A stretch of DNA of 64,000 nt from assembly GCA_022776445.1 (NCBI GenBank), contig JALFHZ010000122.1:18334-82333 (forward strand), given 5' to 3'. Below the pieces are notes generated by a model. It ran no database searches. It saw only the letters and a list, made by a program, of their open reading frames with translations, and was not told the origin of the DNA. The DNA comes from Lachnospiraceae bacterium. GTDB lineage: Bacteria; Bacillota; Clostridia; Lachnospirales; Lachnospiraceae. Every line of letters begins with the position of its first letter. Position 1 is the stretch's first letter. The translations under genes were made by a program, and so were the position numbers. Below are positions 9,947 through 17,722 of this stretch, one piece after another.

Positions 9947-9993
9947 CCACTTACTTACCATTTTCCGCCACTTTCATCCACTTTTCACCACTT
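9947..9993 (-). promoter_or_regulatory. MraZ operator, five tandem boxes
   Basis: Five hexamers read on the minus strand: AAGTGG at 9988-9993, 9978-9983 and 9968-9973, AAATGG at 9958-9963 and AAGTGG at 9947-9952. Spacings are 10, 10, 10 and 11 bp, one helical turn, so all boxes face the same side. This agrees with the published MraZ target of repeated GTGG-type boxes. The array begins just downstream of the -10 element and covers the start of the transcript, fitting autorepression. Confidence 0.85.
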
Positions 9994-10001
9994 GTAGATT
10001 T

Positions 10002-10030
10002 ATTTTAGTACATCTGTAAGAAAATAGCAA
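10002..10030 (-). promoter_or_regulatory. promoter of the mraZ/dcw operon
   Basis: Sigma-A-type elements on the minus strand: -35 TTGCTA (10025-10030), 17-bp spacer, -10 TAAAAT (10002-10007). The MraZ boxes start about 8 bp downstream. Confidence 0.75.
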
Positions 10031-10090
10031 GGAATTTTCAATAAAAAATCCTGTTAAATCATACCAGATTTTCCGGTTTTCTCTGCATAC

Positions 10091-10123
10091 AAAAAGACAG
10101 CTACCGCGTACAGTAGCTGCCTG
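10091..10123 (-). terminator. intrinsic terminator after the lgt/Spo0E-like pair
   Basis: On the minus strand a 9-bp stem GGCAGCTAC/GTAGCTGTC with a short loop is followed at once by TTTTTG. It follows the stop of the small Spo0E-like gene by about 20 nt and insulates the dcw promoter. Confidence 0.85.
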
Positions 10124-10141
10124 AAATAAATATGTATGATT

Positions 10142-10297
10142 CTAACATTCTGAAACAATATATTGCTCAATCAGCCGGTCCAACTCCACACTGTCCCGAT
10201 AAATTGTCTCATAGGACTGGCGAGACTCGATACTGCCATTCAGTTTCTTTCTGGCGCACTCAATCCTTCTCACCAGCTCTTCTTTGGATACTCCCAT
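10142..10297 (-). CDS. Spo0E-like aspartyl-phosphate phosphatase (51 aa)
   Basis: A 51-residue protein. The C-terminal half carries SVELDRLIEQY, matching the Spo0E-family signature SxELDxLI; the N-terminal half (KEELVRRIECARKKLN) would form the first helix of the helical hairpin. Spo0E, YisI and YnzD proteins of this size dephosphorylate phosphorylated Spo0A and so delay sporulation in Bacillus. The ATG at 10297 has AAAGGAGA 8 nt upstream, lying inside the end of lgt, and starts 1 nt after the lgt stop, so the two are likely translationally coupled. Family assignment is from the motif and length; the target response regulator is inferred. Confidence 0.82.
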   Translation of the reverse strand: MGVSKEELVRRIECARKKLNGSIESRQSYETIYRDSVELDRLIEQYIVSEC

Positions 10298-10298
10298 G

Positions 10299-11174
10299 TC
10301 AACTTTCTCCTTTAGTGCCCCGCCTCAGCTTTCCGTGTTGGCTCACAAGAACCGCTGATGCGACCAATATTAACACCATCGACAAGGCCTGAGAAACCGG
10401 AATTCCGGTGCCGAACAGGATCAGCTGATCGGTACGAAGCCCTTCAATCCAGGCTCTCCCCATACCATAACCCATCAGATAGATCCAGAGCATCTCGCCG
10501 TCGAACTTCTTCCGCTTCCGGTACCATAGCATAAAAATAAGCAGACCCAGATTCCATACTGACTCATAGAGAAAGGTCGGATGAACCTGAATATATTCCA
10601 CACCACCCTCTGTAATCAGGTGACTGAGCACATCTGCATTCAGCATGTTGGGATTGATCAGAGAGCGTTTGATCCGCATCGCAAGCAGGCTGTCCGTATA
10701 CCCGCCAAATGCCTCACAGTTAAAGAAATTCCCCCATCTGCCGATGATCTGTCCGGTTACGAGACCCAGCACACAGCTGTCTGCCATAGAGAAAAAAGAA
10801 ATCTTTCTTATACGGCAAAAAATCGTCAAAGACAGTACCGCCGCAATCACACCTCCATAGATCGCCAGCCCTCCTGCCCGCAGATTAAAAATCTGAAGAA
10901 GATTTTCCTTATAATAATCCCACTCAAAAATCACATAATAGATTCTTGCCCCCATGATGGCAAAAATGATTCCATACAATGCAAAATCCAGAATAATCTC
11001 CGGGTCTTTGCCTCTCCTTCTGGCATCTGACTGCGCAACCCAGATTCCTGCCAGCATTCCGAGGCCTATGATAATCCCATAAAAAGCAATTCGAAATCCA
11101 AATACCGAGATATGGTTCCGCAGGTGCTGGATCGCGATTCCAAGGTGTACGAAACTGATATCGGCTCCTTCCAT
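10299..11174 (-). CDS. lgt: Lgt, prolipoprotein diacylglyceryl transferase
   Basis: Transfers diacylglycerol from phosphatidylglycerol to the lipobox cysteine of prelipoproteins, in the membrane. About 291 residues with seven membrane segments. Conserved blocks: FYGIIIGLGM, RAGGLAIYGGVIAAV (about 99-113) and IGRWGNFFNCEAFGG (about 144-158), the Lgt signature. The ATG at 11174 is preferred over an ATG further upstream (11231) because AAAGGAGA lies at the right distance and the membrane domain then begins normally. Several lipoproteins in this window (38738, 42024, 56702) would be its substrates. Confidence 0.95.
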   Translation of the reverse strand: MEGADISFVHLGIAIQHLRNHISVFGFRIAFYGIIIGLGMLAGIWVAQSDARRRGKDPEIILDFALYGIIFAIMGARIYYVIFEWDYYKENLLQIFNLRAGGLAIYGGVIAAVLSLTIFCRIRKISFFSMADSCVLGLVTGQIIGRWGNFFNCEAFGGYTDSLLAMRIKRSLINPNMLNADVLSHLITEGGVEYIQVHPTFLYESVWNLGLLIFMLWYRKRKKFDGEMLWIYLMGYGMGRAWIEGLRTDQLILFGTGIPVSQALSMVLILVASAVLVSQHGKLRRGTKGES

Positions 11175-11202
11175 TCTGATGTCTCCTTTCGATGTCTTCT
11201 TT

Positions 11203-11231
11203 ATTTTATCGCCAAAATACCCGAAAATCAA
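11203..11231 (-). promoter_or_regulatory. promoter of lgt
   Basis: -35 TTGATT (11226-11231), 17-bp spacer, -10 TAAAAT (11203-11208), about 30 nt before the lgt start. A short inverted repeat TGTCGAC/GTCGACA lies just upstream at about 11251-11268 and could be a regulator site. Confidence 0.65.
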
Positions 11232-11309
11232 ACAGATTCGACCGACGAATGTCGACAGCCGTCGACAGCTTTCCGCATTTTCCTTTCGGTCTGTTGAATA
11301 ATTACGGTC

Positions 11310-11338
11310 TTTTCATAACGCAAATTCTATGCTACAAT
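11310..11338 (+). promoter_or_regulatory. possible promoter of ychF
   Basis: -10 TACAAT (11333-11338) with a poor -35 TTTTCA (11310-11315) at 17 bp. The clean -10 and its position 58 nt before ychF are the support. Confidence 0.45.
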
Positions 11339-11396
11339 TAATCAGCAAGAAAATCAAGCTTTTCGAAGCATTTTTCATACAAGGAAGGTAATCATT

Positions 11397-12494
11397 ATGA
11401 AATTAGGTATCGTGGGTCTGCCAAACGTCGGCAAAAGCACTCTCTTCAACTCCCTCACCAAAGCAGGCGCTGAGTCTGCCAACTATCCGTTCTGTACCAT
11501 TGACCCGAACGTCGGTGTCGTAGCGGTACCGGACCATCGTCTGAAACTTCTGGGAGATTTATATCACTCGAAAAAGGTAACTCCGGCTGTCATCGAATTC
11601 GTAGACATTGCCGGTCTGGTAAAAGGCGCTTCCAAAGGCGAGGGCCTTGGCAACCAGTTCCTTGCCAATATCCGTGAAGTGGACGCCATTGTTCATGTCG
11701 TACGCTGCTTTGACGATCCGAATGTCATTCATGTTGACGGAAGTGTTAATCCGCTGCGTGACATCGAGACCATCAACCTGGAGCTGATCTTCTCGGACAT
11801 CGAGATTCTGGAGCGCCGGATCGCCAAGACTTCCCGTTCCGCGATCAATGACAAATCTCTGGCAAAAGAAGTTGAAGTTCTGAAAGCATTGAAAGAGATT
11901 CTGGAGAATGGAGAGCTGGCATGCACCTACCAGAATGACGATGAGGATATCATGGCATTCGTAAATTCCCTGAATCTTCTGACCTGTAAGCCGGTGATTT
12001 TTGCAGCCAACGTGGCAGAAGACGATCTGGCGGATGACGGTGCATCCAATCCTTATGTAAAAGATGTCCGTGAATTCGCCGCTGCCAACAACTCCGAAGT
12101 ATTCGTTATCAGCGCACAGATCGAGCAGGAGATCGCAGAGCTGGATGACGACGAGAAACAGGAATATCTGGAAGCGCTGGGACTGACCGAGTCCGGTCTG
12201 GACAAGCTGATCGCAGCAAGCTACCGACTGCTGGGCCTGATCAGCTATCTGACCTCCGGGGAAGACGAGACCCGTGCATGGACCATCAAAGTAGGCACCA
12301 AGGCACCACAGGCAGCCGGCAAGATTCACTCCGATTTCGAGCGTGGATTTATCCGCGCGGAGGTTGTCAACTATCAGGATCTCCTGGATTGCGGCACCTA
12401 TGCAAAAGCAAAAGAAAAAGGACTGGTAGGACTGGAAGGCAAGGATTATGTCGTGAAAGACGGCGATGTGATTCTGTTCCGGTTTAATGTGTAA
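11397..12494 (+). CDS. ychF: YchF/OLA1-type ribosome-associated ATPase
   Basis: Obg-family P-loop NTPase that prefers ATP and binds ribosomes; linked to translation and oxidative stress responses in bacteria. 365 residues, normal length. The Walker [10 protein letters not shown] is at residues 7-15, the G3-like region is [20 protein letters not shown]-type, and the NxxE in place of NKxD (ANVAEDD) explains the ATP preference. The C-terminal TGS domain includes [17 protein letters not shown] and [13 protein letters not shown]. Start supported by AAGGAAGG upstream. It stands alone on the plus strand. Confidence 0.97.
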   Translation: MKLGIVGLPNVGKSTLFNSLTKAGAESANYPFCTIDPNVGVVAVPDHRLKLLGDLYHSKKVTPAVIEFVDIAGLVKGASKGEGLGNQFLANIREVDAIVHVVRCFDDPNVIHVDGSVNPLRDIETINLELIFSDIEILERRIAKTSRSAINDKSLAKEVEVLKALKEILENGELACTYQNDDEDIMAFVNSLNLLTCKPVIFAANVAEDDLADDGASNPYVKDVREFAAANNSEVFVISAQIEQEIAELDDDEKQEYLEALGLTESGLDKLIAASYRLLGLISYLTSGEDETRAWTIKVGTKAPQAAGKIHSDFERGFIRAEVVNYQDLLDCGTYAKAKEKGLVGLEGKDYVVKDGDVILFRFNV

Positions 12495-12581
12495 AGATTA
12501 TTTTTAAGCTCTTAATTTTTCGCACATATTTCAGGATGCCCTGCTTACTGAAGTTCAGCACAAACAGCACAAACAAAACAT

Positions 12582-12629
12582 GCGCCTTACAACAGCCGAA
12601 TTTTCTCATTCTCGCTGCTGTAAGGCGCG
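12582..12629. terminator. terminator between ychF and lysA
   Basis: Inverted repeat GCGCCTTACA/TGTAAGGCGC, extendable to 14 bp with one mismatch, with a 20-nt loop. On the minus strand it is followed by TGTTTTGTTTG, so it best serves lysA; it may also stop ychF transcripts, where the tail is ATTCTTC. Confidence 0.7.
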
Positions 12630-12704
12630 TATTCTTCTATCCGACAATATATTTTTTGTAATAAGCGACCGCCTGCTCCCCGCAGGTGCGCCCATTGAGT
12701 TTTC

Positions 12705-13973
12705 TTACAGATATTTCTTCATCATATCACAGCAATCCAGCGTAGCGAAATAGTCCTTCGGTGTCTCCGCTCTCCGAATCATCTGCACGGACCCATCTTC
12801 CTTCAGAAGCAGCTCCGCGGATTTCAGCTTGCCGTTATAATTGTATCCCATGGAAAAACCATGTGCTCCGGTATCATGGATGATCAGATAATCTCCGTTT
12901 TCAATCTCCGGCAGCATCCGGTCGATCGCAAACTTATCATTGTTCTCGCACAGGGAACCCACTACATCATACTTGTGAGCACAGGCCGCATGTTCCTTAC
13001 CTGCCACGGTAATGTGATGGTATGCTCCGTACATGGCAGGACGCATCAGGTTTACCGCGCACGCGTCCACACCGATATATTCCTTGTGGGTATGCTTCTC
13101 ATGAATGGCCTTTGTCACCAGACAGCCATACGGCGCCAGCATGAAACGTCCCAGCTCCGTGTAGATCGCCACATCGTCCATACCTGCCGGTACCAGAACC
13201 TCCTCGTAAACTCTGCGTACGCCTTCGCCGATCACCATGATGTCATTCGGCTCCTGGTCCGGACGATACGGAATACCGATACCGCCGGACAGATTGATAA
13301 ATTTGATATGGGCACCGGTCTCGTTGCGGAGGCGGACCGCCAGTTCAAACAGGATCTTTGCCAGCAGCGGATAATACTCATTCGTCACGGTATTACTTGC
13401 AAGGAATGCGTGAATACCGAACTCCTCCGCCCCCTTGGCTTTCAGAATCTTATAGGCTTCAAAAATCTGCTCGGTTGTCATGCCGTATTTTGCATCGCCC
13501 GGATTGTCCATGATGTCGTTGCTGATTTTGAATACACCGCCCGGATTGTAGCGGCAGCTGATGGTCTTCGGAATACCTCCCAGCATCTGCTCCACACATG
13601 CAATGTGGGTGATATCATCCAGATTAATGATCGCTCCGAGCTCGTTGGCCAGCCTGAATTCCTCCGGCGGCGTATCGTTGGATGAAAACATGATATCATG
13701 TCCGGAAAATCCAACGGCATCAGACATCATAAGCTCCGTTGCAGAAGAGCAGTCTGTACCGCATCCGTAATCCTTCAGGATCTGCAGGATATATGGGTTC
13801 GGAGTTGCCTTAACAGCAAAAAATTCCTTATAACCTTTATTCCATGCAAAGGCTTCCTTCAAACGCTTTGCATTTTCACGGATTCCTTTTTCATCATAAA
13901 GATGAAACGGAGTCGGATACGTTTTTACAATTTCATCCAGCTGTGCTTTCGTAACAAATGTTTTTTTCTCCAC
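12705..13973 (-). CDS. lysA: diaminopimelate decarboxylase
   Basis: PLP-dependent fold-type III decarboxylase converting meso-diaminopimelate to L-lysine. About 422 residues. The PLP lysine lies in FFAVKATPNP; the substrate and phosphate-binding glycine segment FINLSGGIGIPY and the C-terminal active-site cysteine block GSLCENNDKF are present. The start is taken as GTG at 13973, with GGAGGA 7 nt upstream; a GTG at 13988 lacks a ribosome site. It follows pyk on the same strand, but a terminator hairpin lies between. The sequence is somewhat divergent from textbook LysA, and a related decarboxylase specificity cannot be excluded. Confidence 0.88.
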   Translation of the reverse strand: MEKKTFVTKAQLDEIVKTYPTPFHLYDEKGIRENAKRLKEAFAWNKGYKEFFAVKATPNPYILQILKDYGCGTDCSSATELMMSDAVGFSGHDIMFSSNDTPPEEFRLANELGAIINLDDITHIACVEQMLGGIPKTISCRYNPGGVFKISNDIMDNPGDAKYGMTTEQIFEAYKILKAKGAEEFGIHAFLASNTVTNEYYPLLAKILFELAVRLRNETGAHIKFINLSGGIGIPYRPDQEPNDIMVIGEGVRRVYEEVLVPAGMDDVAIYTELGRFMLAPYGCLVTKAIHEKHTHKEYIGVDACAVNLMRPAMYGAYHHITVAGKEHAACAHKYDVVGSLCENNDKFAIDRMLPEIENGDYLIIHDTGAHGFSMGYNYNGKLKSAELLLKEDGSVQMIRRAETPKDYFATLDCCDMMKKYL

Positions 13974-14011
13974 AATCTTTTCCTCCACTTTATCGTTCTG
14001 TCTCTATAACA

Positions 14012-14060
14012 GAAAAGCCTGACAGGGCTGCAGTCACTGCGGCTGCAACCCATGTCAGAC
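14012..14060 (-). terminator. terminator after pyk
   Basis: On the minus strand, outer arms CTGACA/TGTCAG and inner arms TTGCAG/CTGCAG with GGG/CCC pairing form a long hairpin, followed by GCTTTTCTG. It lies between pyk and lysA. Confidence 0.75.
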
Positions 14061-14085
14061 TTCTTTGTCCGGTAATTCTTAAATT

Positions 14086-15522
14086 TTAATCCACAACTAC
14101 CACTCGCATAATATTCGTGTTGGTCGCCGGCTCATGACGGTTTGCTCTGGTCACAACACCTGCCGTTACCACCGCAATATCTCCGTCCGCAATCACGCCC
14201 TTGCTCTTGAGAAGATCCAGGGAGGATTCAATCAGAACATCGGTAGAATCCGCGCGCTTCGCCTGGAACGGTCTTACGCCCCAGTAAATCTGCATCTGGC
14301 GAACCGCGGAAGCACTCGGAGAGAGACCGATAATCTGCGCACCCGGTCTCCATTTGGAAAGCAGGCGTGTGGTAAATCCGCTGATACTCGGTGCAATAAT
14401 CACCTTTGCGTTCAGATCATGTGCGGTTGCCACGGAAGAATAACATACTGCATTGGAAATATTCTTCTCATTCTCAGCAGAGACTCTTCTCTGACGATAC
14501 GCGTTGTAATCCAGATACTGTTCGGAATTCTCACAAATCTGCGCCATCATCTTCAGCGCCTCCACCGGATACTTGCCCATCGCGGTCTCGCCGGACAGCA
14601 TCACCGCATCCGTTCCGTCGTATACGGCATTCGCCACGTCGGTAACCTCCGCCCTGGTCGGTCTCGGATTACGGATCATGGAGTCGAGCATCTGGGTTGC
14701 CGTGATTACCGGCTTGCATGCCAGGTTGCACTTGCGGATGATCATCTTCTGAATATGCGGAACCTGCTCAGCAGGAATCTCCACACCCATGTCGCCGCGC
14801 GCTACCATGATGCCGTCACTGGCCGCAATAATTGCATCCAGATTCTCAATGCCTTCTGCATTCTCAATTTTTGCGATAATCTGAATCGTGGAACCTGCCT
14901 CGTCCAGAATCTCACGGATCTCACGGATCGCATCTGCAGTCCGCACGAAGGAAGCGGCGATAAAATCAAATCCCTGTTCAATACCGAACCGGATATCTGC
15001 CTTGTCCTTCTCTGTCAGCGCCGGAAGCTTGATCTTGACATTCGGGACATTGACACCCTTGCGCATGCCCAGCTCGCCGCCATTCAGAACCTTGCATACG
15101 ATATCGGTTCCCTGGACTTCCTGCACCTCCAGCTCAATCAGGCCGTCATCAATCAGGATCCGGTTGCCTGCGGCAACATCCTCGTTCAGGCCGTCATAAT
15201 TGATATGACCAATCTTGTCATCGCCGATAATATCACGGGTTGTCAGCGTATAGGTCTGCCCCGCGGTCAGCGTTACTTTCTTTTCATCTTTCAGGAGGCC
15301 GGTACGGATCTCCGGTCCCTTGGTATCCAGCAGTGCCGCGATCGGCAGCCCCACTTCTTCGCGCACGCTCTTAAGCATCTCCAGACGTGCCTTCTGCTCC
15401 TCATAATCCCCATGTGAGAAATTGAATCTGGCAATATCCATGCCATTCTCAGCCAGAGCTTTCATCAGGTTTCTGTCGTTGGTATTCGGACCCATGGTAC
15501 AAATAATTTTTGTCTTTTTCAT
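14086..15522 (-). CDS. pyk: pyruvate kinase
   Basis: Converts PEP and ADP to pyruvate and ATP, last step of glycolysis, cytoplasm. 478 residues, so it has the core barrel, lid and C-terminal allosteric domain but not the extra PEP-utiliser domain seen in Bacillus. Motifs: TKIICTMGPNT at the N-terminus, ARFNFSHGDY, the catalytic IAKIENAEGI region, MVARGDMGVEIP and the signature around ATQMLDSMI and PTRAEVTDVANA. GGAGGAG precedes the start. The next gene upstream on this strand, the rhomboid-like protein, ends 16 nt before it and may be co-transcribed. Confidence 0.97.
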   Translation of the reverse strand: MKKTKIICTMGPNTNDRNLMKALAENGMDIARFNFSHGDYEEQKARLEMLKSVREEVGLPIAALLDTKGPEIRTGLLKDEKKVTLTAGQTYTLTTRDIIGDDKIGHINYDGLNEDVAAGNRILIDDGLIELEVQEVQGTDIVCKVLNGGELGMRKGVNVPNVKIKLPALTEKDKADIRFGIEQGFDFIAASFVRTADAIREIREILDEAGSTIQIIAKIENAEGIENLDAIIAASDGIMVARGDMGVEIPAEQVPHIQKMIIRKCNLACKPVITATQMLDSMIRNPRPTRAEVTDVANAVYDGTDAVMLSGETAMGKYPVEALKMMAQICENSEQYLDYNAYRQRRVSAENEKNISNAVCYSSVATAHDLNAKVIIAPSISGFTTRLLSKWRPGAQIIGLSPSASAVRQMQIYWGVRPFQAKRADSTDVLIESSLDLLKSKGVIADGDIAVVTAGVVTRANRHEPATNTNIMRVVVVD

Positions 15523-15538
15523 ATTCTCCTCCAGAATC

Positions 15539-16399
15539 TTATTGCTTTCCCTCTGCCGGATTCTCTGCAGTCACATGCTGATGTGTATACAGATGATCCT
15601 GACAATACTCGTAATTCCCCTGACATTTGGAACAATAGCGGAACTCCAGTTCCGGTCCATCCAGCTCTGTACGGCCGCACACCGCACATTTGTGCCGTGT
15701 CTGCCCCTTTGGTGTGATCTTTGTCATCTCCCGCCTGAAATCCTGTCTGCGCCTGATCTCTTTGGGCGCATACCTCCTGTAATTGCGGGTCATCAGCAGG
15801 AAGAGGATCATGTTGGCCAGCGAAATCAGAATCTCTACCCGGGTACTTGCAGAACCGAAAATAAAGCTGTAGAGATACACGGCGCACTCCGCCACCGCCA
15901 GCCATCTGGCCTTGATCGGAAGCACGAAAAACAGCAGAAACTGTGCATCCGGAAAATAAATTGCAAATGCAAGAAAAATGGAAAAATTCAGGAAACCGGT
16001 CGTCATGTAGATATTCTCATGAAATACCAGATAGGCAACCAGTGCCGCCAGCACCTGTCCGATCACGCCCATGAAGAAGAAGACGTTGAACCGGAAGGAA
16101 CCCCAGATATTTTCCAGTGTCTGCCCCAGATTATAATACATAAACAGGGCAAGAATTCCGATAAACAGCTGCGTCAGAACAATGCTGCCAAAAGCCGGCG
16201 GATAGACCAGGAACGTTACGATCCTCCAGATCTGTCCATGCAGAATCGCTGCTGCATCCAGGCTGAGATACCTCCAGTAAAACATCGGCATCTGCATCTG
16301 GATCACCAGACCGATCCCATACAGAATGATGATGTAATACATCAGATTCGGTATCGCAAACCTTCGGTACTTTCGCTCTAATTCATTAAAAAACTTCAT
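15539..16399 (-). CDS. rhomboid-like membrane protein with zinc ribbon tail
   Basis: 286 residues, function unknown. The first 210 residues hold about six hydrophobic segments with a rhomboid/derlin-like start (HGQIWRIVTFLVYP near residue 55). The catalytic GxSG of active rhomboid proteases is not seen; the corresponding helix reads TTGFLNFSIF, so it is probably not a protease. The soluble C-terminus has two cysteine pairs, CAVCGR and CSKC about 18 residues apart, followed by a His-rich stretch, a likely zinc ribbon. It sits between corA and pyk on the same strand. Similar architectures seem familiar from Lachnospiraceae annotations, but no function is known to me. Confidence 0.7.
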   Translation of the reverse strand: MKFFNELERKYRRFAIPNLMYYIIILYGIGLVIQMQMPMFYWRYLSLDAAAILHGQIWRIVTFLVYPPAFGSIVLTQLFIGILALFMYYNLGQTLENIWGSFRFNVFFFMGVIGQVLAALVAYLVFHENIYMTTGFLNFSIFLAFAIYFPDAQFLLFFVLPIKARWLAVAECAVYLYSFIFGSASTRVEILISLANMILFLLMTRNYRRYAPKEIRRRQDFRREMTKITPKGQTRHKCAVCGRTELDGPELEFRYCSKCQGNYEYCQDHLYTHQHVTAENPAEGKQ

Positions 16400-16417
16400 G
16401 CATGTTCCTTTCTGAGA

Positions 16418-17368
16418 CTAAAACAGGTTCTTCTTGGCAAAAATCCATGCAATCACTCCCGTCAGCAGCGCCGCAAATCCCAGTACAATCCAGAAACCGT
16501 TGGGATCCGTCGCAAACGGCATACCGACCAGATTTACATTCATGCCATAGATACTCGCTACCATCGTCGGAATCGAAAGCACGATCGTAACAGTAGTCAG
16601 AAACTTCATCACAATATTCAGATTGTTGGAAATGATAGACGCAAACGCCTCCATCGTACTGTTCAGAATGCCGCTGTAAATGTTCGCCATCTCCAGCGCC
16701 TGCTTGTTCTCGATGATGACATCCTCCAGAAGATCCGTATCCTCCGGATATTTCTTGATTTTCTCACTCTTCAGAAGCTTCTCCAGCACCACCTCATTGG
16801 CCCGCAGAGAAGTTGAAAAATACACAAGGCTCTTCTCCAGTTCCAGAAGCTCAATCAGTTCCTGATTGCGCTGGGACTTGTGAAGATTCTGCCCGATCAG
16901 ATCACTCTTCTTGTCAATGATACGAAGATACTGCAGATACTGCGTCGCATTCCGGTACAGGATCTGCAGAATAAAGCGGGTCTTCCAGTACGTATAAAAG
17001 CCCTTCACTCGCCCATCCATAAATGCATTCAGAATCGGCGTCTCCTCCAGACATACTGTGATCATGATATCGCTGTGCATGATAATACCAAGCGGAATCG
17101 TCACGTACCAGTCCTTCTCATTTCGTTCCTCAATCACCGGGATATCTACCAGAATCAGGCTGTAGTCATCCTCCGATTCAATACGGGAACGCTCCTCTTC
17201 ATCCGTCGGTGCTTTCAGATGGTCGGGATCAATATCGTACCTTTCCGCAATCTCAAGAATCTCCGTCGCAGTCGGATCTGTCAGCGCAATCCAGCACCCG
17301 CTTTCCGCCTCATCAATCTGATGGATCGTTCCATCTTCCGTTTTAAAAATCTGAACCATGTCTGCCAT
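16418..17368 (-). CDS. corA: CorA-family divalent cation transporter
   Basis: Pentameric channel for Mg2+ (or Co2+/Ni2+) uptake. 316 residues: acidic cytoplasmic N-terminal domain, long helical stalk (about 140-250) and two C-terminal membrane segments. The signature YGMNVNLVGMPF is at about 274-285, with GMN as the selectivity motif. The start may be ATG 17368 or ATG 17359; AAGGAAGGA lies directly before the former and at 9 nt from the latter. A perfect consensus promoter and a long leader precede it. No other metal genes adjoin it. Confidence 0.92.
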   Translation of the reverse strand: MADMVQIFKTEDGTIHQIDEAESGCWIALTDPTATEILEIAERYDIDPDHLKAPTDEEERSRIESEDDYSLILVDIPVIEERNEKDWYVTIPLGIIMHSDIMITVCLEETPILNAFMDGRVKGFYTYWKTRFILQILYRNATQYLQYLRIIDKKSDLIGQNLHKSQRNQELIELLELEKSLVYFSTSLRANEVVLEKLLKSEKIKKYPEDTDLLEDVIIENKQALEMANIYSGILNSTMEAFASIISNNLNIVMKFLTTVTIVLSIPTMVASIYGMNVNLVGMPFATDPNGFWIVLGFAALLTGVIAWIFAKKNLF

Positions 17369-17384
17369 TCCTTCCTTTTTGTTT

Positions 17385-17483
17385 TCACAATACGATTCTC
17401 CTGCACTGTGCCTGCAATAAAAAAGAAGAAATCCTGGAGCCGCCGTCCATAACTGCTTCCATCCTTTCCCTGTTATCGTCCAT
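17385..17483 (-). CDS. possible 32-residue leader peptide upstream of corA
   Basis: An open frame of 32 codons in the corA leader, starting ATG (MDDNRERMEAV...) and ending TGA about 17 nt before the corA start. No clear ribosome site precedes it. It lies wholly within the predicted transcript, so it could be a regulatory leader peptide, but the frame may be chance. Confidence 0.2.
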   Translation of the reverse strand: MDDNRERMEAVMDGGSRISSFLLQAQCRRIVL

Positions 17484-17526
17484 TTGTGTCATTCTGCAAT
17501 TGATTCCTGCAAAATACGACTTTTTC

Positions 17527-17555
17527 ATTATAGTTTCTGCATGCCGGTTTGTCAA
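17527..17555 (-). promoter_or_regulatory. consensus promoter of corA
   Basis: -35 TTGACA (17550-17555), exactly 17 bp, -10 TATAAT (17527-17532): a perfect sigma-A consensus on the minus strand. Transcription would begin near 17520, leaving a leader of about 150 nt before corA. No match to a Mg2+ riboswitch was recognised in it. Confidence 0.85.
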
Positions 17556-17629
17556 ACCATTGCATACGTTTTTTTCTATTCTACCATACTTTTCACTTTT
17601 TCTTAACTTTTTTTTTACGGCTTCATAAA

Positions 17630-17658
17630 TTGTATTATTTCCTATTTTATGTTAAACT
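17630..17658 (+). promoter_or_regulatory. promoter of the dehydratase-activase gene
   Basis: -35 TTGTAT (17630-17635), 17-bp spacer, -10 TAAACT (17653-17658), about 65 nt before the start codon. Confidence 0.6.
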
Positions 17659-17696
17659 AAGCAACGTATGCTGACTATGGCATGTTTTTAAATTTA

Positions 17697-17722
17697 AGGA
17701 GGCAGGGGAATACCCCGCAGTT
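17697..17722 (+). promoter_or_regulatory. ribosome site separated from the start by a GC hairpin
   Basis: AAGGAGG (17697-17702) stands 20 nt from the ATG, far beyond the usual 5-9 nt. The gap contains GGGGAATACCCC (17705-17716), a 4-bp GC stem with an AATA loop. If folded, it brings the ribosome site to a working distance; if the stem is absent the start would be poor. No in-frame start codon lies closer to the AAGGAGG. Confidence 0.6.

Noticed and set aside
9947-9993. Short-spaced repeats as a CRISPR array
   Set aside because: Six-base units at 10-bp spacing fit MraZ boxes; no CRISPR-sized repeats or cas genes occur in the window.
17385-17520. Mg2+ M-box riboswitch in the corA leader
   Set aside because: No M-box core motifs seen.
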